Below, piece by piece: positions 7,522 to 16,503 of a stretch of DNA of 64,000 nt. Source of the stretch: G965213525 sp965213525 (GTDB lineage Bacteria; Actinomycetota; Acidimicrobiia; Acidimicrobiales; Poriferisodalaceae); contig OZ243889.1 of the NCBI GenBank assembly GCA_965213525.1, positions 1,488,001-1,552,000 of the forward strand, given 5' to 3'. Below the pieces are notes generated by a model that was given only the letters and a program-made list of their open reading frames with translations, was not told the origin of the DNA and made no database searches. A program made the translations under genes and the position numbers. Position 1 is the stretch's first letter. The number at the start of each line of letters is the position of its first letter.

Positions 7522-8820
7522 GTGGATCGAGCGCACTGGCCCGGGACGATCGACGACATCGACCTGAGCGACGTCGAGGAGTTCTGGACCCGCCCGCTCG
7601 AGCAGCGTCACGGGGCGTTCGATCTGTTGCGCCAGCAGCGTCCGTTCGCCTTCTTCGACGAGGTCCCGTTCGGGCCCTTCCCCCAGGGGCCCGGGTACCA
7701 CGCCCTCACTCGCTTCGATCACGTCGTCGAGGCGTCATCGAACCCGACGGTCTTCTGCTCGGGCGAGGGCTCCAACATCACCGATCTGCCCGAGGAGTTC
7801 AACGAGTTCTTCGGGTCGATGATCAACATGGACGACCCCCGACACGGGCGTCTGCGACGCATCGTGGCCAAGGGCTTCACGCCCAAGATGCTGCAGTCCC
7901 TCGAGGCGGGCGTGCGCACGACCGCGACGCGCATCGTCGACGACATCATCGAACGAGGCGAGATCGACTTCGTCACCGACGTGGCCGCTGCGCTGCCGCT
8001 GCAGATCATCTGCGAGATGATGGGCATCCCCGACAGCCAGTACCGCTTCGTGTTCGACCGGACCAACGTCATCCTCGGTGCCGGCGATCCCGAGTACGTC
8101 GGGGCCGAGGACCCCGAGAACTTCATCGGCGCCCTGCTGACCGCAGGCGGCGAGCTGGCGGCGCTGATGAAGGAGCTCGCCGAGGCCCGACAGGCCGACC
8201 CGACCGATGACCTCACCTCGATGCTGGTCCATGGTGAGGTCGACGGGGAGCGCCTCAGCTTCGACGAACTGGCCAGCTTCTTCGTGCTGTTGACCGTGGC
8301 GGGCAACGAGACCACTCGCAACGCCATCAGCTGGGGGCTGCACGAGCTGACCGAGCGCCCCGACCAGCGACGGGCCTGGCAGGCCGACTTCGAGGCGTTG
8401 GCCCCCTCGGCGGTCGACGAGATCGTGCGCTACGCCTCGCCGGTCATCCACTTCCGCCGCACGGTCACCACCGACACCGTGCTCGGTGGCCACGAGCTGT
8501 CCGCCGGGGACAAGGTCGTGCTGTTCTACCAGGCGGCCAACCGCGATCCCGCCGTGTTCGACGACCCCCACACCTTCGACGTGACCCGGCGGTCTGATCG
8601 CCACGTCGGCTTCGGAGGCCCCGGGCCCCACTTCTGCCTCGGAGCGCACCTGGCGCGACGCGAGATCACGGTGATGTACCGGGAGCTCTTCGGCCGCCTG
8701 CCCGACATCGTCGCCACCTCGCCGCCCGACCGGCTGCGGTCCAACTTCATCAACGGCATCAAGCACCTGCGGGCCGAGTTCACCCCCGGCGGGGTGGCCG
8801 CCGGAGCGACCGCTCCATAG
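7522..8820 (+). CDS. Cytochrome P450
   Basis: 432-residue soluble bacterial P450 monooxygenase. The I-helix oxygen-activation motif VAGNETTRN, the K-helix EIVRYASP (ExxR) and the haem loop FGGPGPHFCLG with thiolate ligand Cys372 are all present. The overall look resembles actinobacterial CYP125/CYP142-like enzymes that oxidise sterol side chains or terpenoids, but the substrate is not provable here. The GTG at 7522 was chosen because AAGGGG lies 5 nt upstream and the earlier in-frame start adds a low-complexity tail. It heads a plus-strand run of oxidative genes. No ferredoxin is encoded nearby. Confidence 0.93.
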   Translation: MDRAHWPGTIDDIDLSDVEEFWTRPLEQRHGAFDLLRQQRPFAFFDEVPFGPFPQGPGYHALTRFDHVVEASSNPTVFCSGEGSNITDLPEEFNEFFGSMINMDDPRHGRLRRIVAKGFTPKMLQSLEAGVRTTATRIVDDIIERGEIDFVTDVAAALPLQIICEMMGIPDSQYRFVFDRTNVILGAGDPEYVGAEDPENFIGALLTAGGELAALMKELAEARQADPTDDLTSMLVHGEVDGERLSFDELASFFVLLTVAGNETTRNAISWGLHELTERPDQRRAWQADFEALAPSAVDEIVRYASPVIHFRRTVTTDTVLGGHELSAGDKVVLFYQAANRDPAVFDDPHTFDVTRRSDRHVGFGGPGPHFCLGAHLARREITVMYRELFGRLPDIVATSPPDRLRSNFINGIKHLRAEFTPGGVAAGATAP

Positions 8821-8872
8821 GAGCGGACGGCGCCGTGCCGTCTGGCGGCGCCCTGACCCCTGCCCCGTTCCA

Positions 8873-9352
8873 GTGGCTGACCTCGCTGCTCGTGTCAACC
8901 GCCTGCTCGGCGATCGCGGACCTTCCTTCGCGGTCCTGGCGGTGGGACGGGGCGGCGTCGGCACGCCAGGGATCCGCCATGGCTCGGTGCCGGGCTTCGT
9001 CACGACCCACGAGGTCGAGGTCGACCTCGACGTCGACGCCCGCTTCGGCCCCGGGGTCGCCGTCACCGCCTACGCCCTGGCCACCACCGTGGACGGCGAG
9101 CTCGTCGTCATCGGTCGGGGCGGCCTGTGGAACCGTCCGCAGGCGGCCGTGCTGTTCGCCCCCATCGCCGACTGCGCCCTGGCTCACCGCTGGGCCCGTG
9201 GCGGGCGCGACGCCCAGGTGCTGTGGCACCTCACCTACCCCGACGGGCGTTGGAACATCTTCGTCGGTCCGGCCCACGGCTACGAGGTGGCGATCGAGAC
9301 CTTCGTGCGGGCCTTCGGGGATCGGGCCACCGAGTTGCCCGCCCTCGGGTGA
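8873..9352 (+). CDS. Hypothetical protein
   Basis: 159 residues, not recognised. The sequence is compositionally protein-like (EVEVDLDVDARFGPGVAVTA, YPDGRWNIFVGPAHGYEVAI), with no signal peptide, membrane span or cysteine motif. It fits between the P450 gene and the alkyl-sulfatase-like gene on the same strand, with short gaps, so it is probably cotranscribed. The GTG at 8873 has no convincing ribosome-binding site; the true start could be slightly different. Antisense frames here are open only because of the high GC content. Confidence 0.6.
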   Translation: MADLAARVNRLLGDRGPSFAVLAVGRGGVGTPGIRHGSVPGFVTTHEVEVDLDVDARFGPGVAVTAYALATTVDGELVVIGRGGLWNRPQAAVLFAPIADCALAHRWARGGRDAQVLWHLTYPDGRWNIFVGPAHGYEVAIETFVRAFGDRATELPALG

Positions 9353-9407
9353 TCCGCCCGTGCCGGCAGCTAGCGTCGGCGCCCGTTCGGATGCGAAGGG
9401 GGCACAG

Positions 9408-10697
9408 GTGGCGAGCATCGTCGAGGACGCCGAGCGCTTCTGGCAGGGCGAGGGCGACCTCGCCGATGAGCACCATCCGGTCAAGGCCACGCACCGCTTC
9501 GGCGAGGAGATCGCCGACGGCGTCCAGGTGTTCAAGTCGATCGCCTCGGCGAACACCATCGACACGGGCGACGGGCTGGTCATGCTCGACACCGGCGGCC
9601 CCTTCGACACCGACGCGCTCCACGGCGAGGTCCGGCGCTGGCGTCCTGACAGCCCGCTCACCGAGGCCGTCTACTCCCACCACCACATCGACCACGTCTT
9701 CGGCACGACGCGCTTCGAAGCCGAGGCGTCCGAGCGGGCCTGGCCGACGCCTCGGGTGCACGCCCACGAGGACGTGCCCGCCCACTTCGCCCGCTACCAG
9801 CGCACCCTCGGGTGGAACGAGGCCATCAACCGCCGCCAGTTCGGCATCGTCATCGATGAGTTCAGCTGGCCCGACACCTACCGCCTGCCCGACGTCACCT
9901 ACCGGCGGTCCCTCACCTTCACCAGGGGCGACTGCACGTTCGAGCTGCGCCACGCCCGAGGCGAGACCGACGACGCCACCTGGACGTGGGTCCCAGAGCG
10001 CAAGCTGGTGCACCCGGGCGACCTGTTCATCTGGGCGGTTCCCAACGCCGGCAACCCCCAGAAGGTGCAGCGCTACCTGTCGGACTGGGCGGTCGCCCTG
10101 CGCGAGATGGCGGCCTGCGGCGCCGAGATCCTGCTGTCCGGGCACGGGCTCCCCATCTTCGGCGCCGACCGCATCCGCCAGGCGCTCACCGACACCGCCG
10201 AGCTGCTGGACTCGATCGAGTCACAGACGCTGGCCCTCATGAACCAGGGCAAGAGCCTCGACCACGTCCTGCACGAGGTCACCGTCCCCGAGCACCTCGC
10301 CGACCGGCCGTACCTGCGCCCGGTGTACGACCACCCGCAGTTCCTCGTGCGCAACGTGTGGCGTCGGTACGGCGGGTGGTACAGCGGCGAGCCCGACGAG
10401 CTGCTGCCGGCACCTCGCACGGCCCAGGCGACCGAGTGGGTGAGCCTGGCCGGCGGCGTCGAGGCGGTCCTGGCCAGGGCTCGAGACCTCGCCGCCGGCG
10501 GCGACCTGCGCCTGGCGTGCCACCTCGTCGAGTTCGCCGTGCTCGCCGACCCGACCTCGACCGATGCCCACGGCGCCCGGGCCGACATCTACCGGGAGCG
10601 CTCGGCCGCCCAGGAGAGCTCGATGGCCCGCAACATCTTGTTGCACGCAGCGGAGAGCTCGGTGCGAGGCCAGCGAGACAGCGCCGGGGGCTCCTAG
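9408..10697 (+). CDS. Alkyl-sulfatase-like metallo-beta-lactamase fold hydrolase
   Basis: 429 residues. The N-terminal two thirds is a metallo-beta-lactamase domain with the metal motif SHHHIDHVFG, a further metal-ligand stretch HPGDLFIW and the late LSGHGLPI histidine. The C-terminal third (LDHVLHEVTVP, YLRPVYDHPQFLVRNVWRRYGGW) matches the alkyl sulfatase dimerisation domain; the SCP2-like third domain of SdsA1 is absent. Family members hydrolyse alkyl sulfate esters. The GTG at 9408 follows GAAGGGGG. Position between a P450 and a Baeyer-Villiger-type monooxygenase suggests a shared hydrophobic substrate, which is inference. Confidence 0.85.
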   Translation: MASIVEDAERFWQGEGDLADEHHPVKATHRFGEEIADGVQVFKSIASANTIDTGDGLVMLDTGGPFDTDALHGEVRRWRPDSPLTEAVYSHHHIDHVFGTTRFEAEASERAWPTPRVHAHEDVPAHFARYQRTLGWNEAINRRQFGIVIDEFSWPDTYRLPDVTYRRSLTFTRGDCTFELRHARGETDDATWTWVPERKLVHPGDLFIWAVPNAGNPQKVQRYLSDWAVALREMAACGAEILLSGHGLPIFGADRIRQALTDTAELLDSIESQTLALMNQGKSLDHVLHEVTVPEHLADRPYLRPVYDHPQFLVRNVWRRYGGWYSGEPDELLPAPRTAQATEWVSLAGGVEAVLARARDLAAGGDLRLACHLVEFAVLADPTSTDAHGARADIYRERSAAQESSMARNILLHAAESSVRGQRDSAGGS

Positions 10698-10742
10698 CGG
10701 TGTGTCGGTCCTCCTCGCCGCCTTGACCGATCGGAGCACGAC

Positions 10743-12533
10743 GTGAGCACCACCATCGACAAGGTCGCGTTGCGACAGCGCTACGCCGAGGAGCGGGCCA
10801 AGCGGCTGCGCCCCGACGGCAACGATCAGTACCTCGAGCTCACCGACCAGCTGTCGCACTACCTCGAGGATCCCTACGTTGCGGTGACCGAACGAGAACC
10901 GGTGACCGACCACGTCACGTTCGCCTTCATCGGCGCCGGGTTCGCCGGGCTGGTCACCGGCGCTCGCCTCGCCGAGGCCGGCATCGGGCCCGTCCGCCTC
11001 ATCGACAAGGGCGGCGACGTCGGCGGCACCTGGTACTGGAACTGCTACCCCGGTGCCCAGTGCGACACCGCCTCGCTGGTGTACATGCCGCTGCTCGAAG
11101 AGACCGGGCACATGCCCACCGAGAAGTACGCGCACGCGCCGGAGATCCTCGAGCACTCCCGGCGCATCGCCACCCACTACGGGCTGTACGACGACGCTCT
11201 GTTCCACACCACCGTCACCGACCTGACCTGGAACGCCGAGCGGTCGGCGTGGCTGGTGCGCACCGACCGGGGCGACGCCTTCACCGCCAGCCACGTCGGG
11301 CTCGGCACGGGCCCCCTGCACGTGCCGAAGCTGCCGGGCCTCGAGGGCATCGAGGACTTCGCCGGTCACAGCTTCCACACCAGCCGTTGGGACTACGCCT
11401 ACACCGGCGGCGATCCGACCGGCGCGCCGATGGACCGCCTGGCCGACAAGGCGGTCGCCATCATCGGCACCGGCGCCACCGCCGTGCAGTGCGTGCCCCA
11501 CCTGGCCCGGGCGGCCCGTGAGCTCCACGTGTTCCAGCGCACGCCGTCGTCGGTGGACGTGCGGGCCAACGAGCCCATCGACCCTGAGTGGTTCGCCGAG
11601 ATGGCCACGCCGGGTTGGCAGCAGCGGTGGCTGGAGAACTTCACGGCCAACCAGACCGGGGTGATGGCCGACGAGGACCTGGTGATGGACGGCTGGACCG
11701 AGCTGGCGAGGCGCATCACCAGCCGCCTCGCCGCGCTGGCGCCCGACGAGCGGACCCCCGAGCAGATGCTGGCGGCGTTCGAGGACGCCGACTTCGAGAA
11801 GATGTCAGAGATCCGCCGCCGGGCCGAGCAGGTGGTCGAGGACCCCGAGACCGCCGAGCGCCTCAAGGCCTGGTACCGCCAGCTCTGCAAGCGGCCGTGC
11901 TTCCACGACGAGTACCTGCAGGCGTTCAACGAGCCGGGCGTCCAGCTCGTCGACACCGACGGTCGGGGCGTCGAGCGGATCACCGAGGCCGGGGTGGTGG
12001 CCAACGGCATCGAGTACCCGGTGGACTGCATCATCTACTCGTCGGGCTTCGAGGTGGGCACCGACCACACCCGGCGAAGGGGCTTCGACGTCACGGGTCG
12101 CGACGGCCGCACCCTGTCGGAGCACTGGGTCGACGGGATGCGCACGCTGCACGGCACCCACGTGCACGGCTTCCCGAACCTTCACATCGTGCAGCCCACC
12201 CAGGGCGCCAACCTCATTTCCAACGTGCCGCACAACCTCACCGAGGCCGGCCGCACGATCGCCGCCGTCGTCGCCCACGCCGAGGCCGGCGGCCACGTCG
12301 AGGTGGAGGTGACCGCCGAGGCCGAGCAGGCCTGGGTCGACCTGTTGCTGTCGGGCGGTGGGCGCATGCTCGGATCACCGGACTGCACCCCCGGCTACTA
12401 CAACAACGAGGGCCAGGACCCCGGTCCGGCCGCGGCGTCGTTCGTGGGCTACCCCCATGGCGCAGCTGCCTACTTCGCCTACCTCGACGAGTGGCGCGCC
12501 TCGGGCCGCTTCGAGGGCCTGGAGCTCCGTTAG
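10743..12533 (+). CDS. Baeyer-Villiger-type flavin-containing monooxygenase
   Basis: 596-residue FAD- and NADPH-dependent monooxygenase. It contains the FAD motif FIGAGFAGL (residues 62-70), GGTWYWNCYPGAQCD, the type I Baeyer-Villiger fingerprint in the form FAGHSFHTSRWDY, and the NADP-binding GTGATAVQ. Such enzymes insert oxygen next to a ketone, making esters or lactones. The roughly 60-residue N-terminal extension is typical of the larger BVMO subgroup. The GTG start follows CGGAG. It closes the P450/alkyl-sulfatase-like cluster and would logically supply an ester for hydrolysis. Confidence 0.9.
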   Translation: MSTTIDKVALRQRYAEERAKRLRPDGNDQYLELTDQLSHYLEDPYVAVTEREPVTDHVTFAFIGAGFAGLVTGARLAEAGIGPVRLIDKGGDVGGTWYWNCYPGAQCDTASLVYMPLLEETGHMPTEKYAHAPEILEHSRRIATHYGLYDDALFHTTVTDLTWNAERSAWLVRTDRGDAFTASHVGLGTGPLHVPKLPGLEGIEDFAGHSFHTSRWDYAYTGGDPTGAPMDRLADKAVAIIGTGATAVQCVPHLARAARELHVFQRTPSSVDVRANEPIDPEWFAEMATPGWQQRWLENFTANQTGVMADEDLVMDGWTELARRITSRLAALAPDERTPEQMLAAFEDADFEKMSEIRRRAEQVVEDPETAERLKAWYRQLCKRPCFHDEYLQAFNEPGVQLVDTDGRGVERITEAGVVANGIEYPVDCIIYSSGFEVGTDHTRRRGFDVTGRDGRTLSEHWVDGMRTLHGTHVHGFPNLHIVQPTQGANLISNVPHNLTEAGRTIAAVVAHAEAGGHVEVEVTAEAEQAWVDLLLSGGGRMLGSPDCTPGYYNNEGQDPGPAAASFVGYPHGAAAYFAYLDEWRASGRFEGLELR

Positions 12534-12575
12534 GGAGCGCCCCTGGACCATCGACTGCAACATGGCGGTCGAGCG

Positions 12576-12592
12576 GGAGCGAGGCGCGCTCC
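12576..12592. terminator. Weak hairpin between convergent genes
   Basis: GGAGCG (12576-12581) pairs with CGCTCC (12587-12592) around 5 nt in the 83-bp gap between the BVMO gene and the convergent serpin gene. It may act on both strands. Confidence 0.3.
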
Positions 12593-12616
12593 ACAAGGTG
12601 AGTGCGGGCGGCGACG

Positions 12617-13684
12617 TCAAGTGGGGTCGGTGACCTGGCCGAGGAAGAGCACGAGGCCGCTGTCGACGTGGCGGATGAGGTAGAGGAACGGGCGATCAGC
12701 GGCCACTTCCAGGTGCGGTGGCGGCGGTGCGGACACCCTGTACTCGAGGGCCGTGGCCGCAGCGGCCACGGTGCCCCACTCGTCGACGGCGATGTCGGCG
12801 CCGTGCACCGCGGCGCCCAGGACGACGTCGGGGGCGATGGCGGGGTAGTGCCCGGGCGCAGCTCCCACCTCCTGCAGCCACCCGAGCAGGTCGAGCTGTC
12901 CGGTCTCGTCGGTCCAGCGAGGGAGCAGCAGTTCGAACGGCCCAGGCTCGAGGGCGGCGTCGATCTCGTCGGTCAGTCCTTCGCCCAAGCGACTGCGCAC
13001 CTCGGCGAAGCGGCCCTCGTCGGCCACCACGACCAGCATCGAGAGCTCCCCACCGACGTAGGGGATCTCGGCGGCGACGTACCCGTCACCGACGCTGCGG
13101 GGAGCTTCCAGCTCCAGCTCTCGCATCATCTCGACGGGCACCGTCGTGCCGTCGAGGCGCCGGAAGTCGGTGGTCACCGGCCCGTACTTGCCGAACGGGC
13201 GCTCCCACCGGGCCTCGAGGTAGATGGCGTTGGTCAGCACCGTCACGGTGTCGGGCTCGAGCATCCCCCCGGGCAGCAGCTCGGGGATGAGGGCCTCGGT
13301 GCGCTCGCTCACCCAGGCGTTGATGACCTCGCGGCTGCCCGACGGGTCGCCGGCGAAGTCGAGCGGATGGACGTCGACCCCGTGGTGGGTGGCGAGCAGA
13401 TCGACCCACGCCTGGTCGGGTCGTAGGCCGGTGCGGGGCCAGATCCGGTTGGCGATCGCGACGGTCAGCCCCTCGTGGTCGTGCGCTGCGGAGGCGATGG
13501 CGTGGTCGATGGCGTTCCAGCCCTCGTGAGCGGCCGGGCCGTCGGGGAACCCGAGGGCGGCGTCGATGGCGGCCGCTGTCGCTGCGTCGGCGGCGGTCCC
13601 GGCCGCGTCGCCGTCCGAGCCACACGCCACAGCGAGCACGAGGAGCACCAGGACGGCTGCGGGGAAGCGTGTCGGCATCGCCAT
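12617..13684 (-). CDS. Serpin-like lipoprotein, N-terminally abbreviated
   Basis: 355-residue predicted lipoprotein: hydrophobic signal ending VLAVACGSD with lipidation Cys21. The body matches the serpin core (TVLTNAIYLEARWERPF, VGGELSMLVVV) and has an intact inhibitory hinge VDEWGTVAAAATA before the reactive loop, ending FLYLIRHVDSGLVLFLGQV. Serpins trap serine or cysteine proteases. Only about 15 residues separate the lipid anchor from AATAAAIDAALGF, which aligns with the region after helix B. Helix A, helix B and the SPxSI segment are therefore missing. ATG 13684 or 13678 are both plausible starts. Confidence 0.85.
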   Translation of the reverse strand: MAMPTRFPAAVLVLLVLAVACGSDGDAAGTAADAATAAAIDAALGFPDGPAAHEGWNAIDHAIASAAHDHEGLTVAIANRIWPRTGLRPDQAWVDLLATHHGVDVHPLDFAGDPSGSREVINAWVSERTEALIPELLPGGMLEPDTVTVLTNAIYLEARWERPFGKYGPVTTDFRRLDGTTVPVEMMRELELEAPRSVGDGYVAAEIPYVGGELSMLVVVADEGRFAEVRSRLGEGLTDEIDAALEPGPFELLLPRWTDETGQLDLLGWLQEVGAAPGHYPAIAPDVVLGAAVHGADIAVDEWGTVAAAATALEYRVSAPPPPHLEVAADRPFLYLIRHVDSGLVLFLGQVTDPT

Positions 13685-13895
13685 GTCGGCTACGACGATC
13701 ACACGTCGGCGGCGAGTTCCCTCGGAACCCGGACGGGCAACGTCGACTCCGCCGAACGTGGGCGTCGTGGCAGCGCACCGTGTCCGTCGATGCGAACGCG
13801 TGCGTGCCACATCACCCCGAGCGCGAGAGGTCGCTGATCGGGCGTCATCGACATGGCTCGCGAGCCGTCATCGCCGGCGTCGGTGCTGAGTCGCC

Positions 13896-15095
13896 TCAGG
13901 CTGACTGTTGGAGCGGCGGGGCCGGGGGATCGTGTCCGGGCGGTGGGTGCCAGGTCCACCCGGCGACGTGGTCGCCGGTGATCGCCCAGCCGTCCTCGTG
14001 CACCAGGTGGTGGTGTGACCGGCACAACGGCGCTGCGTTGTCGAGGTCGGTGCGGCCAGATGCTTGCCACGGTTCGACGTGGTGGAGCTGGCACCGGTGG
14101 TACGCCACGTCGCACCCTGGGAACACGCACCGCCGGTACGTCGCCGCCAGCGCCCGTCGCTGAGCGATACCGAACGTGCGGCGGGTCCGTCCGAGGCGCA
14201 GCGGGAGGCCACCGCCATCGACGGCGACGTCGACCACCGACGCATCGCAGGCGAGGCGCCGGGCCATGTCGGGGGCGACCGCGGCCGACTGGTGATCGCA
14301 TCGGGCCCCGAGGTCGACCGGCCCGGCGTCGCCGCCGACGCCACGGTCGAGCAGCGGGCGGTCGACCACGACGACGGTGGTGGCGACCCGACGGTCGGCA
14401 TCGGCGCCCTCCCCGCACACGAGCTCCACGAGCGCATCGGCCCGCCCGGCGGGGTAGCTGCGAGCCCCGGGGAGGTGGCTCGGGCCCTCCCGATCGGTGG
14501 TGGCATCGATGGCCGCCAACACCCGCTGACCGTCGTCCCCGGGCAGCTGGAACGATCCGTGCACGTCGCCGAACAGGTCGGTGCGCGTGCGCAGCGACCG
14601 CTCGGCGTACCGCTCGGCCGCATCGGTCGGCGTGCGACGCGCCGCCCAGTCGGCGCACAGGTCGGCCCACCCGACCTGCGACCGCCGGCGAGCCGCAGCC
14701 AGCAACGCCGCCTCGTCGGCGCGGGCATCATCCCACCGGCCCGCTACCGCCCGGGCGAGCGTGTCGAGGTGGCTGGCGGGCAGCTCGCCCTCGGCGTACG
14801 CCCGGCCCAGCTCGGACAGCTCGGCACAGGCTTCGGCGAGACGCAGCAGGCGTCGGGCCGTGTCGTCGTCGACGCCCAGGTTGATCCGCAGCCACGCCGC
14901 CGGCGTGTGAGCGCCTTCCAGGCGCCACCAACCGGTGCGCACGAGCTGGCCGACGAGCTCGACCCGACGGCGGTCGACCGCCTCGGCGATGTCGGTGATG
15001 TCGCGCAGGTGCGCCATCGCCGCCCGCGTCGCCACGACGTCGACGACCACCTCGGGCCCAGCCGTAGGAACCTCCCCCGAGGCCACCGATCGCAT
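13896..15095 (-). CDS. DUF222 domain HNH endonuclease family protein
   Basis: 399 residues. An N-terminal DUF222 helical region (about residues 25-220) is followed by a C-terminal HNH core with CVFPGC, CQLHHVEPW and LCRSHHHLVHEDGW, giving the two zinc pairs and the catalytic histidine. This family is present in many copies in Actinobacteria; its role is unclear and it is usually not linked to a mobile element. The ATG lies 6 nt downstream of a TAGGTT box. It is a single gene, with 211 bp of non-coding sequence between its stop and the serpin start that contains only the 12-bp palindrome at 13855-13866. Confidence 0.85.
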   Translation of the reverse strand: MRSVASGEVPTAGPEVVVDVVATRAAMAHLRDITDIAEAVDRRRVELVGQLVRTGWWRLEGAHTPAAWLRINLGVDDDTARRLLRLAEACAELSELGRAYAEGELPASHLDTLARAVAGRWDDARADEAALLAAARRRSQVGWADLCADWAARRTPTDAAERYAERSLRTRTDLFGDVHGSFQLPGDDGQRVLAAIDATTDREGPSHLPGARSYPAGRADALVELVCGEGADADRRVATTVVVVDRPLLDRGVGGDAGPVDLGARCDHQSAAVAPDMARRLACDASVVDVAVDGGGLPLRLGRTRRTFGIAQRRALAATYRRCVFPGCDVAYHRCQLHHVEPWQASGRTDLDNAAPLCRSHHHLVHEDGWAITGDHVAGWTWHPPPGHDPPAPPLQQSA

Positions 15096-15101
15096 GCCCC
15101 C

Positions 15102-15107
15102 AACCTA
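15102..15107 (-). promoter_or_regulatory. Leaderless promoter of the HNH gene
   Basis: TAGGTT on the minus strand with exactly 6 nt before the ATG at 15095; the identical hexamer and spacing occur before the fur-like gene. The rest of 15096-15374 contains one GGTGTGTC octamer (15115-15122) and no gene that I can support. Confidence 0.55.
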
Positions 15108-15374
15108 GGAAGGGGGTGTGTCACCACATCAGGCCAACGGACCAAGGGGCCGCCGGTCGGCCCGTCAGCGGTCGGCGGCGTCGCTCGCGATGGGCTCGAA
15201 GCACCGCGGCGGAGGACCGGCCGTCTGGTCGGCACGCCCGCGGATCCGTTCGAGCATCCTGCGATCATCCCCCGGCGATCGCCCGTCGTCCACGGCTCGT
15301 CGACTCGTGTGTCGTGCAGACGTCGATGCCGCCACCCGCGGGGCGGGCCAAGCGGTCGGTCCCCCGGACCAGCC

Positions 15375-16367
15375 TCAGGCGAGGCCGACCAGCGGCGCCA
15401 GGGTCTCACCGGCCCGGGCGACCTCCTCGGGGTGGTGGCCGTTGGGGACCATGTTGATGGTGAGCCCGTCGATGCCGAGGTCGAGCACCCTCTCGTTCAA
15501 GGCCGCCGCCACGGTCTCTGGGTCGCCCCAGAACATGCGCCCCGACACCTTGGCCTTGCCGTCGTCGTCCAGGGCGTCCCAGTCGACGCCCTGGGTGCGG
15601 CGGAGGTGCTCGGCCAGCATGCGCTCGGCGGCGTCGGTGGTGTCGGCCATGACGACGAAGGCCAGGTAGCTGGTGGCGATGGTCGAGCGATCGCGCCCGT
15701 TCTCGGCGCATCGGGCGTCGAGCGCCTCGAGCTTGCGGCCCAGCTCGTCGCTGGCGCAGATGATGTTGAGCTCGTCGGCGTACAGCGCAGCAAGCCGGAA
15801 CGTCTTGCGCTCACCGGATCCGCCGATCATCACCGGCAGATCGTCACGCACCCTCGGGTTGTTGATGGCGTCCTTGGCCTGGTACCACCGCCCGTCGACG
15901 GTGGGCCGCTCGCCGCGCAGCATCGGCGTCACGATCTGCAACGCCTCCTCGAGACGGACGAACCGGTCGCTGAAGGTGCCGAAGTCGTAGCCGTAGCCGA
16001 TGTGCTCGAGCTCGAACCACCCGGCACCGATGCCGAGCACCGCCCTGCCCTTGGACACGACGTCGAGGGTCGTGACGGTCTTGGCCAACATGGCCGGGTT
16101 GCGGTACGTGTTGCCGGTGACCAGCGCCGACAGCTGCACCCGCTCGGTCGCCGCCGCCAGGGCCCCCAGGGTCGTGTAGCACTCGAGCATCTCGTTCTCG
16201 GGCGCCCCGATGCCGGGCAGTTGGTAGAAGTGGTCCATCACCAGCACGGTGTCGAAGCCGCTGCCCTCGGCGGCGCGAGCCTGGGCGACCACGGCGTCGA
16301 ACAGGGCAGCCGGGTCGGTGTCGGGGTAGGTGAAGTTGGGGATCTGATATCCGAGCTTGATGGCCAT
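15375..16367 (-). CDS. LLM class (F420-type) flavin-dependent oxidoreductase
   Basis: 330-residue luciferase-like TIM-barrel protein. The start MAIKLGYQIPNFTYPD, VLVMDHFYQLPG, LSALVTGNTYRNPAMLAK, GRAVLGIGAGWFELEH and PVMIGGSGERKT are typical of the TIGR-type F420-dependent LLM subfamily. Members carry hydride between F420H2 (or FMNH2) and an organic substrate; the substrate is unknown. The ATG at 16367 is preceded by GGGAG. It is divergent from the acetyltransferase at 16504, with 136 bp between. Confidence 0.88.
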   Translation of the reverse strand: MAIKLGYQIPNFTYPDTDPAALFDAVVAQARAAEGSGFDTVLVMDHFYQLPGIGAPENEMLECYTTLGALAAATERVQLSALVTGNTYRNPAMLAKTVTTLDVVSKGRAVLGIGAGWFELEHIGYGYDFGTFSDRFVRLEEALQIVTPMLRGERPTVDGRWYQAKDAINNPRVRDDLPVMIGGSGERKTFRLAALYADELNIICASDELGRKLEALDARCAENGRDRSTIATSYLAFVVMADTTDAAERMLAEHLRRTQGVDWDALDDDGKAKVSGRMFWGDPETVAAALNERVLDLGIDGLTINMVPNGHHPEEVARAGETLAPLVGLA

Positions 16368-16489
16368 GCGGGGCTCCCGGGGGCGTGGCGACGCAGCGAG
16401 CCTATGGCGGGGTGCCCACAGGCCGAGACCGCTGCGACCGCCGCGACGGCGGGGGGCTTGCGGCCCGAGACCGGCGCAGGCCCCACGAC

Positions 16490-16495
16490 TACGAT
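16490..16495 (+). promoter_or_regulatory. Near-leaderless promoter of the GNAT gene
   Basis: TACGAT, then 8 nt, then GTG at 16504. Confidence 0.45.
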
Positions 16496-16503
16496 CGCCG
16501 ACC

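Noticed and set aside
13685..13810. Missing serpin helices encoded upstream in another frame
   Set aside because: The upstream codons in the same frame are Arg-rich with no serpin motif, and I saw no helix A or SPxSI pattern in the other frames of 13685-13895.
13896..15095. HNH gene as part of a mobile intron or element
   Set aside because: DUF222-HNH proteins are common stand-alone chromosomal genes in Actinobacteria, and no repeats or splice features flank it.
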